Positions 25,031 to 34,150 of a stretch of 64,000 nucleotides of DNA are shown in pieces (the first letter of the stretch is position 1; every line of letters starts with the position of its first letter). The translations under genes were made by a program, and so were the position numbers. Below the pieces are notes generated by a model. It had not been told where the DNA came from. It ran no database searches and was given only the letters and a program-made list of their open reading frames with translations. Source of the DNA: Algoriphagus aquimarinus (lineage in GTDB: Bacteria; Bacteroidota; Bacteroidia; Cytophagales; Cyclobacteriaceae); contig NZ_FOKK01000007.1 of the NCBI RefSeq assembly GCF_900112005.1, positions 124,001 to 188,000 of the forward strand, written 5' to 3'.

Positions 25031-25756
25031 CTATCTGACAAATACAAATTCAGACCTATACGGCCTCAGGATATCTATATCCTTCTTCAGGTCTTCATCA
25101 TCTTTATATACCTTTTTTGAAGTTTGAAAATACTCTATTGGAAAAATGAGCTTGTCCTCATAGAATATCCAAGGATCCAAGGAATAACTCCCATCATCGT
25201 TTCGACTCAATTTTACTTCTTCCTCACCTAGAATAGGATCAATAGACACTACCTTTTTATTGCACGACTCATCTTGACAAAGAGCTAACGAAAGGTCATC
25301 ACAAAAGCGAAGAAATTGATAACACTGGGAAATCACTTTGGAACTCAATGAATTAAGTTTCATGTAACCCTCCCTCATGGTAGCTTGTTCAGACAGAAAA
25401 GATTGGACCTTAGCATCCTGTGAGTCTGAATAGAGCTTGTGGCAGTGCATGGAAACCATGATGGCGATAAAAGAAGATTTATACTGAGCACTCCTGACTA
25501 CAGATTGGGCTTGCTCTAGATCAACCTCCTTTCGATCACGATAATCCAATGGTGCACCTAAGCTGTTTAAATTGTCACTCGCATTCCACCTAGGCTGTCC
25601 GTTGTCATGTTCCCCAATACTCTCTAGCCCTCCTGCTAGGTATTTACGGATCGGCCAATTCTGATGATCAATACTTAACCCAATATCCATAGCAAGTAAA
25701 GCATGTGCTTTATGAAAATATATTTTCCACCCCTCAGAATTCTTAGAAACTATCAT
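25031..25756 (-). CDS. DUF3891-like protein of unknown function
   Basis: 241 residues, no signal peptide. The blocks AHALLAMDIGLSID, LESIGEHDNGQPRW and SFIAIMVSMHCHKLY resemble DUF3891 (PF13030), in which His/Asp residues (HDNG, HCHKLY) are conserved. The biochemical role of that family is not known to me. It stands alone on the minus strand with a 280-bp gap on the upstream side. Family assignment is from memory of motif pattern. Confidence 0.65.
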   Translation of the reverse strand: MIVSKNSEGWKIYFHKAHALLAMDIGLSIDHQNWPIRKYLAGGLESIGEHDNGQPRWNASDNLNSLGAPLDYRDRKEVDLEQAQSVVRSAQYKSSFIAIMVSMHCHKLYSDSQDAKVQSFLSEQATMREGYMKLNSLSSKVISQCYQFLRFCDDLSLALCQDESCNKKVVSIDPILGEEEVKLSRNDDGSYSLDPWIFYEDKLIFPIEYFQTSKKVYKDDEDLKKDIDILRPYRSEFVFVR

Positions 25757-26001
25757 AATCCATCTCTTTTAAAATTTTAGACATCTAACACCTTACCAGA
25801 ATGAAAATCCTCAATGACAAACCTATAGATTCCAAAATACATAGCCCTTTGCATTTGAGAAAAGGCTTGCTTCTCTAGTTAATAAACTGCGCGAAAACTT
25901 ATTTGCAAGATCTAAAAACAGCAACAATCTTTTCTGACAGCGCACTTAGTTCAGCTAGGGAAATTTTGAATGTAGAAAGTTCTAAAAATCGACTCGATCA
26001 T

Positions 26002-26030
26002 AAAAAAAGGGAGGCTCTTATCGCCTCCCC
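26002..26030 (-). terminator. Intrinsic terminator of the PLP-enzyme gene
   Basis: GGGAGGC (26009-26015) pairs with GCCTCCC (26023-26029) with a 7-nt loop. On the minus strand the stem runs into seven T. It lies directly after the stop of the PLP-enzyme gene. Confidence 0.9.
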
Positions 26031-26036
26031 ATTTGT

Positions 26037-27920
26037 TTAAATAGATTCTACAAAATCTAAAAAGACTTTTTTATGATGTTCAAGATCCATGTTAGCAGAA
26101 AGTGCTACCCTAGCTATGTAATCCTTGTCCCCTTCCTTAGTGGTGCCTTGAGTAGAAGTGGCAGGGATAGTCCAATAGCAACCTTTCAACTGTCCATAAC
26201 TCACACAATACTTACTCTCATTAGGGATTTGGGTAATCATCAAGTTGATCAACTTATGATTCAGCGCTCTTTTATAGGATTCCTTTTCTTCGTCTGAATC
26301 CCCCTTAGTGGGAAGATCCAATGAAAACACAGAAGGCGTAAATCCTTGCTGTGCCAATTCTTCTGATACAAAATTGATTTTCGCGTCTGGCAAAACTTCG
26401 TGGATGAAGTTTACAAACTCACGGGTATTAAGGTAAGCATCAATAATTCTCTGGTTCATTGACGGTAATTGCTTAGCTAATATTTCATACTGCAGAGCTG
26501 TAGCCTCATTGTCGCAAAGGTTTAGATGCCGCTCTATTTTCTCCATCAACTCCTTCGTTTTGGTATTGCCTACGCAGTACCCAGCCGTGCATAGCCCGCC
26601 ACTTGGGAATTTTGAGCCGCTGGCAAATGAGATGGTTCTTACGGTTGAGAGTATTTCTCCTTCTCCCAAAAAGAGGACATTCGGACAAAAGGTTTGATCC
26701 AAGATAAATACTGGATCTGTCGCAACTTCGCCACTACTGGTTTTACGAACTTTACTCAAAACTGCCTTCAATTGTATCAGGTCAGGCACTTCCACTCTAG
26801 GGTTGGTTGGGATTTCAGCGATGATATACGGAATAGCATCCTCTCCAGCAATTTTATCGAGTATGATATCAATACTTCTATTCATGTCGTTTCCGCCATC
26901 CACGGGTAGGTCCACTACCTCTACATTATCCAAGCAAGCAGCTACTCGTCTTGCTTGATCATTTGTACCGCCATAACAATTCGGAGGAACCACAAATTTG
27001 ATAGCCTTTCCTTTATGATTTTCTTGTGCATCATGCACAAGCCCCATCATAATCGCATACTGAATGGATAATCCACTAGAACCAACAAGTGCCTTTGTAT
27101 TCGAACCTGTAATAGTCGCTATCGACTCTAAGACCAAAGATTTATTAGTCTTCACATCCCCATTGCTTTGAGGACTTTTATGAGCGGACTCAGATAACTG
27201 CCCTACTAGAGACTTTAAAGCTGCAAGGCAATTAGCCGGTGTCATGGCGATAGTCTCTCTTCTCCTTACATGTTGAATTTCTGAGATATAACTTTCATTC
27301 TCTTCACCATTTACGAGCAAAACACTTCCTAGGGAAGGGTGAAGACCAATGTAAAAATCGATGTTTTGAATAAGATCAAAACGACCAATTTCATTTCTCT
27401 CTGATATGAATATAGTACTGCCGTCAAACTCGGAAACTGTTGAAGCTTTTTCAACATGCTTTAATTCGAACTTATACCCATAAACATTCCTGAGTACTTC
27501 AGCATCAAAACAAGCTGACAAGTCACCCGAATAATTGATTTGGGTATTCTTATTGGCAAACAAGTTCTTTCTTAGAATAGCCAAAACTGGAGCAGTCTTA
27601 GACGAAAAACTGATTACATTTTCTGATTTTACCTGGTCTAAATTTCCTATTACCCATTCTAGCACACAGGACAAAGGATGACCAAGTCGGATATAGTCAT
27701 AAGCAGTTGGCAATTCACTAAGCGAGGTTCTGAGCGGAATAGCTGAGGAATCAACACTTTCATTGAACAAGCTCTCAAACTGATCTAAGAATTGAGTTTT
27801 GGCCAAAGACTCATCATAAATATCCAGTCTATGGGTCGTTAGATTAAGCCATGCAGAAGGCATGTTTTCCAAAACCTCTGAAACGAAGGTTAGCATTTTT
27901 TTATCTTCAGAAATCTTCAT
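26037..27920 (-). CDS. Extended PLP-dependent enzyme, Cys/Met-metabolism fold
   Basis: 627 residues, against about 390 for cystathionine gamma-synthase-type enzymes. The C-terminal part (about 255-627) has the family features: VGSSGLSIQYAIM (cofactor-phosphate region), PTNPRVEVPDL (371-381), Asp408 in LDQTF for the pyridine nitrogen, and SGSKFPSGG with Lys437 as the Schiff-base lysine. The N-terminal ~250 residues are an additional domain I do not recognise, with a PTAYDYIRLGHPLSCVLEW block that resembles the N-terminal part of such enzymes. The reaction is unknown. It is monocistronic with its own terminator. Confidence 0.8.
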   Translation of the reverse strand: MKISEDKKMLTFVSEVLENMPSAWLNLTTHRLDIYDESLAKTQFLDQFESLFNESVDSSAIPLRTSLSELPTAYDYIRLGHPLSCVLEWVIGNLDQVKSENVISFSSKTAPVLAILRKNLFANKNTQINYSGDLSACFDAEVLRNVYGYKFELKHVEKASTVSEFDGSTIFISERNEIGRFDLIQNIDFYIGLHPSLGSVLLVNGEENESYISEIQHVRRRETIAMTPANCLAALKSLVGQLSESAHKSPQSNGDVKTNKSLVLESIATITGSNTKALVGSSGLSIQYAIMMGLVHDAQENHKGKAIKFVVPPNCYGGTNDQARRVAACLDNVEVVDLPVDGGNDMNRSIDIILDKIAGEDAIPYIIAEIPTNPRVEVPDLIQLKAVLSKVRKTSSGEVATDPVFILDQTFCPNVLFLGEGEILSTVRTISFASGSKFPSGGLCTAGYCVGNTKTKELMEKIERHLNLCDNEATALQYEILAKQLPSMNQRIIDAYLNTREFVNFIHEVLPDAKINFVSEELAQQGFTPSVFSLDLPTKGDSDEEKESYKRALNHKLINLMITQIPNESKYCVSYGQLKGCYWTIPATSTQGTTKEGDKDYIARVALSANMDLEHHKKVFLDFVESI

Positions 27921-28368
27921 CGATAATAGACTGATTTGGTAGTAAGTTTGATTTTTTCAATAATGTCAGAATAAAATACTTTACTCTGTAGTTAGCATTG
28001 CCTTGTCCAAAACCCTTTTTCAAATGGCTTAGATATTCCAACTTTTTTCAGGCCTTGGGCGCTCTGCCGAGGCCAAATTAAGAATTTCGTAAGTCTACTC
28101 AAGCGAGCTTGGAATGTTTGTTGGAAATTGGCTGGTAGCCTTGTCCTAGACATTAGTCGCTAGGATGATAAACTTGGGACAGACAAAATTAACAACAGCA
28201 ACCTTCTTAAGGTTCGTAGGTAATCTATGGAATGTCTAATTCGCCTAAAAAATTAAAGCAGTGACCCTACTATCAATTCTCCTGATTCTACAGGATCACA
28301 TCAAGTACGGCCACTGCCTTATACTCTAAAAATTCTGGAGCTATTGTTTAACCCCAATATCTATTACT
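27921..28368. other. Intergenic spacer between PLP-enzyme and Gfo/Idh genes
   Basis: Contains the candidate terminator of the Gfo/Idh gene (28246-28320) and presumably the PLP-gene promoter. No reading frame of note. CAAAATTA near 28186 fits an inverse -7 element but lies ~265 bp from the gene and has no -33 partner. Confidence 0.4.
28246..28320 (-). terminator. Long-stem terminator of the Gfo/Idh gene
   Basis: AAAGCAGTGACC (28255-28266) pairs with GGCCACTGCCTT (28309-28320) with mismatch/wobble. An inner CCTG/CAGG pairing shortens the loop. On the minus strand the stem is followed by TAATTTTTTAGG. Confidence 0.5.
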
Positions 28369-29712
28369 CTAAACTTGATCAGGAACTTCAAATCCTGGTC
28401 TATAGTCACGTGTTAACATTTTATCCGCTTCAGGATCATTGACAAAAGTCTCGGATTTTGGATCAAAGTCTAAAACTCGTCCCAGTCTATAAGAAATGTT
28501 TCCCAAGTGAGCCAAACCGGAAGAAAGGTGCGCTGTTTCCACAGGTCCGTTCAAGATTGACTTGTCATGCTTGCGAACTGCATCGATGAAGTTGGCAAAG
28601 TGTCCATCTGTACCGCCTGCTCCTCTATCCATACCCGAAGATGCTGCTGCTCCATCATCTCCAGAGATACCTGGAGTTCCCTTTTCACCTAAGAAAGTCT
28701 GGAACTTATCGTAACCATCAACAACAAGATACCCCTTGTCCCCATAGAAGATATTTCCTACAGTAGCTCCACCTTCCGAATTGGTATACCAAGGGCGAAC
28801 TTCAAATTGTATGATCTTATTTTCGTCTGGATAATTATAGATAGAAGTAAGCACCTCGGGAACTTCCTTGCTATCATTCCAAAGGTATTTGCCACCCATC
28901 GAAGTAATCTTTGTCGGGAAACCAACATCCAGTCCCCACATACAAAGATCCGTTTCATGGATTCCTTGGTTGCCCACATCTCCATTGCCATAGTCCCAGT
29001 TCCAATGCCAGTTATAATGTACTAGGTTACGTGTAAAGGGCCTTTTAGGTGCTGGACCAGTCCATAAGTCGTAATCCAATCCCTCAGGAACTGGAGAAAC
29101 TCCTTTGTCACCAATGTCTCCTCGCATTCTAAACACAAGGCCACGCGCCATATACACTCTACCGATGTAGCCTTCACGCATCAATTTTATCGCCTGCTGA
29201 ACGGACGGGGAGCTTCTCAATTGCACTCCGTGCTGAACGATACGGTCATACTTATCGGCTGCCTCTATCATCTTTCGTCCTTCAGAGATATTATGAGAAC
29301 CTGGCTTTTCTACATAAACATCCTTACCCGCCTGACAGGCCCAGATAGTCGCTAATGCATGCCAGTGATTAGGAGTCGCTAGACTTACTACATCAATATC
29401 CTTGTTATCAAACACCTTTCGTAGGTCTTGCTCCAAGGCCACATCTGTATTGTATTTCTCTTTGAATGTCTTTTTACCAGCTGTCAACAGGTTCATGTCC
29501 GGATCGCAAAGCGTGGTCACCTGAACATCTTTCTGCGCCATAAAGCCTTGAATATGGCTATTACCTCTACCGTTGATCCCCAATACAGCAGCGTTAATTC
29601 TGTCATTTGCTCCAAAAGCTGAAGCGGGAATGATGGTAGGAAGTACAAGTGCAGCTGTACCTGCAATTGCGGTTTTTTTAATGAAGCTTCTTCTTGATGG
29701 TTCTGTATTCAT
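28369..29712 (-). CDS. Gfo/Idh/MocA-family oxidoreductase, Tat-exported
   Basis: 447 residues. Tat signal SRRSFIKKTAIAGTAAL (about 6-22) with cleavage near ASAFGA. The Rossmann start is VLGINGRGNSHIQGF, followed by SLATPNHWHAL and the EKP motif (YVEKPGSHN). The C-terminal domain holds GNGDVGNQGIHETDLCMWGLD, a block common in exported members from Bacteroidota and Planctomycetota. Family members oxidise sugars or act as NAD-dependent glycosidases (GH109-like); which applies here is not visible. Monocistronic, 268 bp downstream of the kinase gene. Confidence 0.88.
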   Translation of the reverse strand: MNTEPSRRSFIKKTAIAGTAALVLPTIIPASAFGANDRINAAVLGINGRGNSHIQGFMAQKDVQVTTLCDPDMNLLTAGKKTFKEKYNTDVALEQDLRKVFDNKDIDVVSLATPNHWHALATIWACQAGKDVYVEKPGSHNISEGRKMIEAADKYDRIVQHGVQLRSSPSVQQAIKLMREGYIGRVYMARGLVFRMRGDIGDKGVSPVPEGLDYDLWTGPAPKRPFTRNLVHYNWHWNWDYGNGDVGNQGIHETDLCMWGLDVGFPTKITSMGGKYLWNDSKEVPEVLTSIYNYPDENKIIQFEVRPWYTNSEGGATVGNIFYGDKGYLVVDGYDKFQTFLGEKGTPGISGDDGAAASSGMDRGAGGTDGHFANFIDAVRKHDKSILNGPVETAHLSSGLAHLGNISYRLGRVLDFDPKSETFVNDPEADKMLTRDYRPGFEVPDQV

Positions 29713-29879
29713 TTTATGATTTCATTTTGGGTGTTGTTTAGACTCAATTTATTAAAAAAACATTAATCTATAGCCCATTCTTACATATCAGTTAACAAGC
29801 ATTATCAGATAGATCTTCATTTTGTTCTAATCTCTTTTGTTGAGTCTAACTTTAAAATGAAATCAAAAACTATTTCTCT

Positions 29880-29900
29880 AAAAAGTTGAAGATTTTCAAC
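29880..29900 (-). terminator. Possible terminator at the end of the 30-53 kb operon
   Basis: GTTGAA-GATT-TTCAAC (29885-29900) is a 6-bp hairpin. On the minus strand it is followed by TTTTTAG. It lies about 80 bp after the kinase stop. GC-poor, so only moderately convincing. Confidence 0.4.
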
Positions 29901-29979
29901 GCATGTATATTTGTTAAAAACAGGTAATCGTTGAAATAACTGAATTACCATTACATACTCAAATTATCAATTTAAAAAA

Positions 29980-31650
29980 TCAATTATTTCTGTGCTTAAA
30001 TTCGTGAGACACCTCTCCTAACAATCTATACTGCTGATATTTCTCCTGATAATCTTTCTTAAGTGCTAAGTTCGGAATATAAACTTGGCAAAACCCAGCT
30101 CCCATTGCTTTAATAGCCATTTCCATATTTTCAAAAACACCCGCAGCAACCGCTGCATACATCGCGGCTCCTAAAGCAGGAGTCTGAGTAGATGCTGTGA
30201 TCTTAATGGTTCTCCCTAACACATCAGCCATGGTCTGCATCACCAAATGGGATTTATTAGCTACACCACCAATTGCGATTACTTCATCAATCCTTAGTCC
30301 CTCTTCCTCAAATCGATCAATTATACATTTCGAACCAAAACAAAGAGATTCTACCAAACTTCTGAAAATATGCGCAGATGAAGTGCCCATATTCAGGCCC
30401 ATAACTGCCCCTTCCAAAGATTCATCCACATCGGGAGAGCGTCGTCCATTTATCCAATCCAAGGAAACAAGCTTGCAATCCTCCATTGATAATTTGCTTG
30501 CTTCTTCAGACAAATTAATCAGCATACCATCCTTCATTTCCTGGATCAAATTCTCCTTCGTGTGGGTATCTAAAAAATCAGTGCTTTGGATAAGCTGAAT
30601 GGAAGGAGTTAAAAGTAGTTTGCTAAACCAAGCTAATACATCTCCAAAACCTGCCTGACCGGCTTCTAATCCAGTACAACCTGGCAAAACAGAGCCGTCC
30701 ACTTGTCCGCATATGCCTTTGATCAGATTTTTACCAATTTCATCCGTTGCAGCTACCAAAATATCACAGGTAGATGTACCGATCACCTTCACTAAGGAAT
30801 GCTCGACAATCCCTGCGCCAACCGCTCCCGCATGCGCATCGATTGTCCCTACCGCTACCAGCGTATCTTCTGAAAGTCCAAGCTTCAAAGCCCAATGCTT
30901 ACTGATTTTACCTGCCACCTCATTGGAGGCATAGGATTTAGCAAACAGGTTTTTGCGAAGACCAGCTAATGAGCTATCGAGTTGACTCAAAAAACTCTCC
31001 GGAGGAAGACCATCCCAGTCTTGATGCCACAATGCCTTATGCCCTGCTGCACATCTGCTTCGTTTCAGATTTACAGGATCTATTCCAGTAAGAACTCCTG
31101 TGATGTAATCACAATGCTCCATCCAGGAAAATGTAGCATTTGCCACTCCTTTATCTTTTCTATGAATAGAAAGGATTTTAGACCAGAACCATTCTGAAGA
31201 ATAAATTCCCCCCGAATATTTAGTAAAGTCCTCCCCTCCCCAGGTTCTTGACAACTCAGTAATTTCAGCAGCTTCCTTAATTGCTGTATGATCCTTCCAA
31301 AGCACCATCATGGCATTTGGATTTTCTTGAAAGCCTTCGCTAAACGCTAGAGATTCTCCATTTTGATCAACAGCCATTGGGGAAGATCCAGTAGTATCAA
31401 CACAAATTCCTTTGATCTGGCTTTTAGCTATCCCTGACTCTCGCACTACCTCAGCTATCGTGTTTTCCAATCCCTCTAGATGATCCAAGGGGTGTTGCCT
31501 GAATTGATTTTTGGCCGGATCGCAAAACAGACCCTTCTCCCATCTTGGATAGGTAAATACAGAGGTCGCGACAATTTCTCCATTTTCAGCTTTTACTAAT
31601 AATGCACGAACGGAATCCGTACCATAATCTAAACCAATAACATATGTCAT
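29980..31650 (-). CDS. Ribulokinase-like FGGY carbohydrate kinase
   Basis: 556 residues, the length of AraB-type ribulokinases. The N-terminus VIGLDYGTDSVRALLV is the ribulokinase form of the phosphate-1 motif. CVDTTGSSPMAV, MLWKDHTA and CDILVAATDEIGKNLIKGIC follow the AraB pattern, and GAAMYAAVAAGVF is the C-terminal FGGY block. It phosphorylates a ketose with ATP. In this operon the ketose should come from the isomerase at 51-53 kb, so the substrate may be L-ribulose, L-fuculose or another ketose; no AraA/AraD pair is present. Its start overlaps the symporter stop by 4 bp. Last gene of the operon. Confidence 0.9.
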   Translation of the reverse strand: MTYVIGLDYGTDSVRALLVKAENGEIVATSVFTYPRWEKGLFCDPAKNQFRQHPLDHLEGLENTIAEVVRESGIAKSQIKGICVDTTGSSPMAVDQNGESLAFSEGFQENPNAMMVLWKDHTAIKEAAEITELSRTWGGEDFTKYSGGIYSSEWFWSKILSIHRKDKGVANATFSWMEHCDYITGVLTGIDPVNLKRSRCAAGHKALWHQDWDGLPPESFLSQLDSSLAGLRKNLFAKSYASNEVAGKISKHWALKLGLSEDTLVAVGTIDAHAGAVGAGIVEHSLVKVIGTSTCDILVAATDEIGKNLIKGICGQVDGSVLPGCTGLEAGQAGFGDVLAWFSKLLLTPSIQLIQSTDFLDTHTKENLIQEMKDGMLINLSEEASKLSMEDCKLVSLDWINGRRSPDVDESLEGAVMGLNMGTSSAHIFRSLVESLCFGSKCIIDRFEEEGLRIDEVIAIGGVANKSHLVMQTMADVLGRTIKITASTQTPALGAAMYAAVAAGVFENMEMAIKAMGAGFCQVYIPNLALKKDYQEKYQQYRLLGEVSHEFKHRNN

Positions 31651-33146
31651 ATACTCTGTTTTTTTTGATTGGAAAAAAGACCTGTAAGTAGAAAGCCTAC
31701 AATAAAAATAGTAAGCGTACCCATCACAATTGTCAAATTAGTATGCAGGGTGTTTTTAAACCCTTCCATTGGAGTTCCTGTCAGCAAGACTGGTGATAGG
31801 CTCATCCAACCAATTACTACTACTCCGCACAGCACACCGATAGCAGCCGCTTTACTTGGAGCTTTTTTCACTACAAAAGCTAGTAAAAATAACCCCAGGA
31901 TTCCGCCACTGAAGATAGATGAAAGTGCCCACCATGATTCCAAAGCACTGGTAACTCCGTTGAACGCCAAACCAACCACGATACTCAATCCTCCCATGAC
32001 GAAAGAGGCGATCAAAAGCACCCGCATGGATTGCTTTTCTGTTGTATTTTTATTGATATACTTTCGGTAGTGATCAGACAGAAAAACAGTCGCCGAGCTA
32101 TTGATACTAGTGGAAACTGTACTCATTCCTGCCGCAAAAATGGAGGCAATCAAAATTCCAGTCACCCCTGTAGGAAGCCCAGACACGATGAAGTATGGAA
32201 ACACCTTATCCGCATTCTCTGTCAATTGCAATTCAGCAGGCAACAAATCCGGAAAGGCCTGATAATAAGAAAACAAGGCTGTTCCGATGAAGAAAAACAA
32301 AAGCGAAACAGGCACATACAACAAGCTTCCAAACCAAGTAGATCGAACGGCTTCTTTCTCTGTCCTAGCCGTGATATAACGCTGGATATAACTTTGATCA
32401 ATACCAAAATTCTGAAGGTTGATAAATAGGCCGTAAACCAGAATCATCCAAAAGGTGGACTCGACAAAATTGAACTCGAAACTTCCCAAACTGAATTTAT
32501 CGGCCTCTGCTGCTATGGTAAACACTTCTCCAGGTCCATTGGGCATGGAAAACATAATTACCAAGAGACAAACCAATGCTCCGCCAATCAACACAATTCC
32601 TTGTATAGCATCTGTCCAGATCACCGCTTCAATACCTCCAAGCATAGCGTAGACGACCACGCTTATTCCTGTGCAAATGATGATCAAAGGAATGCTCCAG
32701 CCAAATAGTGCATTCATCGGCAAAGCAAGCAAGTACATAATTGCTCCCATTCTGGCCAGCTGCGTCAGTAGGTAACAGATAGAAGCATAGGTTCTGGCCC
32801 AAGGGCCAAAACGTGTTTCTAAATAGTAATAGGCCGATTCGCTTTTCAGATTTCTGTAAAGAGGCACAAAATACCTGACCGCAATCCAAGCCGCCAACGG
32901 AATGGATAGACTAAACACAAAGCCGTTCCAATTGGACAGATAGGCATTTCCCGGAAGAGCCAAAAAGCTGATACTACTTACAAAAGTCGCAAAGATGGAC
33001 ATGCCAATAGCCCAACTTGGCAGCCTTCCACCACCTGTGGTATACTCTAAGGCAGTCCTTTTCCGAAAGGAAAATGAAATCCCGAAAGCCACGATCGCAG
33101 CCATGTAAACAAGAAAAACTACTAAATCAATTAAAGGTAAATCCAT
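31647..33146 (-). CDS. Sodium:solute symporter (SSS family)
   Basis: 499 residues with about 13 hydrophobic membrane segments. Typical SSS blocks: GGRLPSWAIGMSIFATFVSS near the start, GWSIPLIIICTGISVVVYAMLGGIEAVIWTD, and GISTVSTSINSSAT-like MSTVSTSINSSATVFLSD (Na+-site Ser/Thr). It should carry the monosaccharide or sugar acid released in the periplasm across the inner membrane with Na+. It overlaps the kinase gene by 4 bp and follows the aldolase gene by 59 bp, which fits uptake of the sugar that those enzymes degrade. Confidence 0.93.
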   Translation of the reverse strand: MDLPLIDLVVFLVYMAAIVAFGISFSFRKRTALEYTTGGGRLPSWAIGMSIFATFVSSISFLALPGNAYLSNWNGFVFSLSIPLAAWIAVRYFVPLYRNLKSESAYYYLETRFGPWARTYASICYLLTQLARMGAIMYLLALPMNALFGWSIPLIIICTGISVVVYAMLGGIEAVIWTDAIQGIVLIGGALVCLLVIMFSMPNGPGEVFTIAAEADKFSLGSFEFNFVESTFWMILVYGLFINLQNFGIDQSYIQRYITARTEKEAVRSTWFGSLLYVPVSLLFFFIGTALFSYYQAFPDLLPAELQLTENADKVFPYFIVSGLPTGVTGILIASIFAAGMSTVSTSINSSATVFLSDHYRKYINKNTTEKQSMRVLLIASFVMGGLSIVVGLAFNGVTSALESWWALSSIFSGGILGLFLLAFVVKKAPSKAAAIGVLCGVVVIGWMSLSPVLLTGTPMEGFKNTLHTNLTIVMGTLTIFIVGFLLTGLFSNQKKQSI

Positions 33147-33205
33147 TAATTCTTGGGTATGTTGGGTTGTGGAGATTTTAATTTTTACCTAATAACTATT
33201 CTCTC

Positions 33206-34147
33206 TTAGAGAGAAAGTTGGGTCAGGTCTGCTGCGATCACCTCAAAACGAGACCTAAGCTCTTCGACCTCTGAGTCAGAAAAAGGATAAAGCGGAGAAG
33301 CAAACTGCGCCTCGCAAAGTCCTAAAAACGACATAGAAGTTTTCAAACCTTTCATGTAGCTGGACTTATATTGTCCTACCTGATAAATGTTTCTGCTGAT
33401 CTCCATCACAGCTCCCTGACAGACCTTCATCGTCTCAAAATCCTTATTTTCAGCCGCTACATACAGCGCTACATACAGCTCCGGGAAAAGATTGGCACCG
33501 CCACAAACTCCTCCAAATCCTCCCATCAGTACTGTTTCAGCCATCATTTCCTCCGGACCTACCATCAATACAAAGTTTGGCTGATTTCTGAACGCATGGC
33601 ATAAAGACTGAAAATAAACCGCGTGTGCCGAGCTATCCTTCAAGCCAATAATACGTTCATGGGCTGAAAGCTCTATCACGGTATCTACTTCAATCACCAG
33701 TTTGGTGTGTGAAGGCATATTGTAAAGAAACATCGGAAGTGAGATCGCGTCAGCCAATTGAAGGTAAAAGTGCGTCAATTCCTTTTGGTCAATGTTATTG
33801 TAAAATGGAGGTGCCACCACTACGGCATAGGCTCCAGCATTTGCTGAAAACTCTGCCAAGGCTATGCTTTCTTCGATGGACACATCGGTAACTCCCACCA
33901 ATACCGGCACTCTATCACCAACCTGACTGCAAGTCTGCGTGATCAAATCTCTACGCGTTTGATAACTCAAACCAGAAAACTCACCCGTGGTACCCAGTAT
34001 AAAGATGCCATGGACGCCTCCCGCAATCAAGTGCTCAATTAGTTTTTCTACACTTGCTGAATCCAGAGATCCATCGGCATGAAGTGGTGTAATCATAGGA
34101 GGAACTATCCCTCTCAGAGGTTCTTTTGAAGTAGTAAGTAATGTCAT
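33206..34147 (-). CDS. Dihydrodipicolinate synthase / N-acetylneuraminate lyase-family aldolase
   Basis: 313 residues, normal for the class I aldolase TIM barrel. GTTGEFSGLS (52-61) binds the keto-acid carboxylate, Tyr142 (FLYNMP) is the conserved active-site Tyr, and Lys170 (IIGLKDSS) forms the Schiff base. The family splits or makes 2-keto-3-deoxy-type acids with pyruvate. A housekeeping DapA role is unlikely within a sulfatase/SusCD operon, so a lyase for a 2-keto-3-deoxy sugar acid or a nonulosonic acid is the better inference. It sits 3 bp after the DUF3748 gene. Confidence 0.9.
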   Translation of the reverse strand: MTLLTTSKEPLRGIVPPMITPLHADGSLDSASVEKLIEHLIAGGVHGIFILGTTGEFSGLSYQTRRDLITQTCSQVGDRVPVLVGVTDVSIEESIALAEFSANAGAYAVVVAPPFYNNIDQKELTHFYLQLADAISLPMFLYNMPSHTKLVIEVDTVIELSAHERIIGLKDSSAHAVYFQSLCHAFRNQPNFVLMVGPEEMMAETVLMGGFGGVCGGANLFPELYVALYVAAENKDFETMKVCQGAVMEISRNIYQVGQYKSSYMKGLKTSMSFLGLCEAQFASPLYPFSDSEVEELRSRFEVIAADLTQLSL

Positions 34148-34150
34148 AAG

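Noticed and set aside
29980-31650. Naming the kinase araB outright
   Set aside because: The motifs are ribulokinase-like, but no L-arabinose isomerase or ribulose-phosphate epimerase is nearby and the pathway partner is a different isomerase type; a gene symbol would over-claim.
33206-34147. Naming the aldolase dapA or nanA
   Set aside because: Catalytic Lys and Tyr are shared by all members of the superfamily and the context does not settle the substrate.
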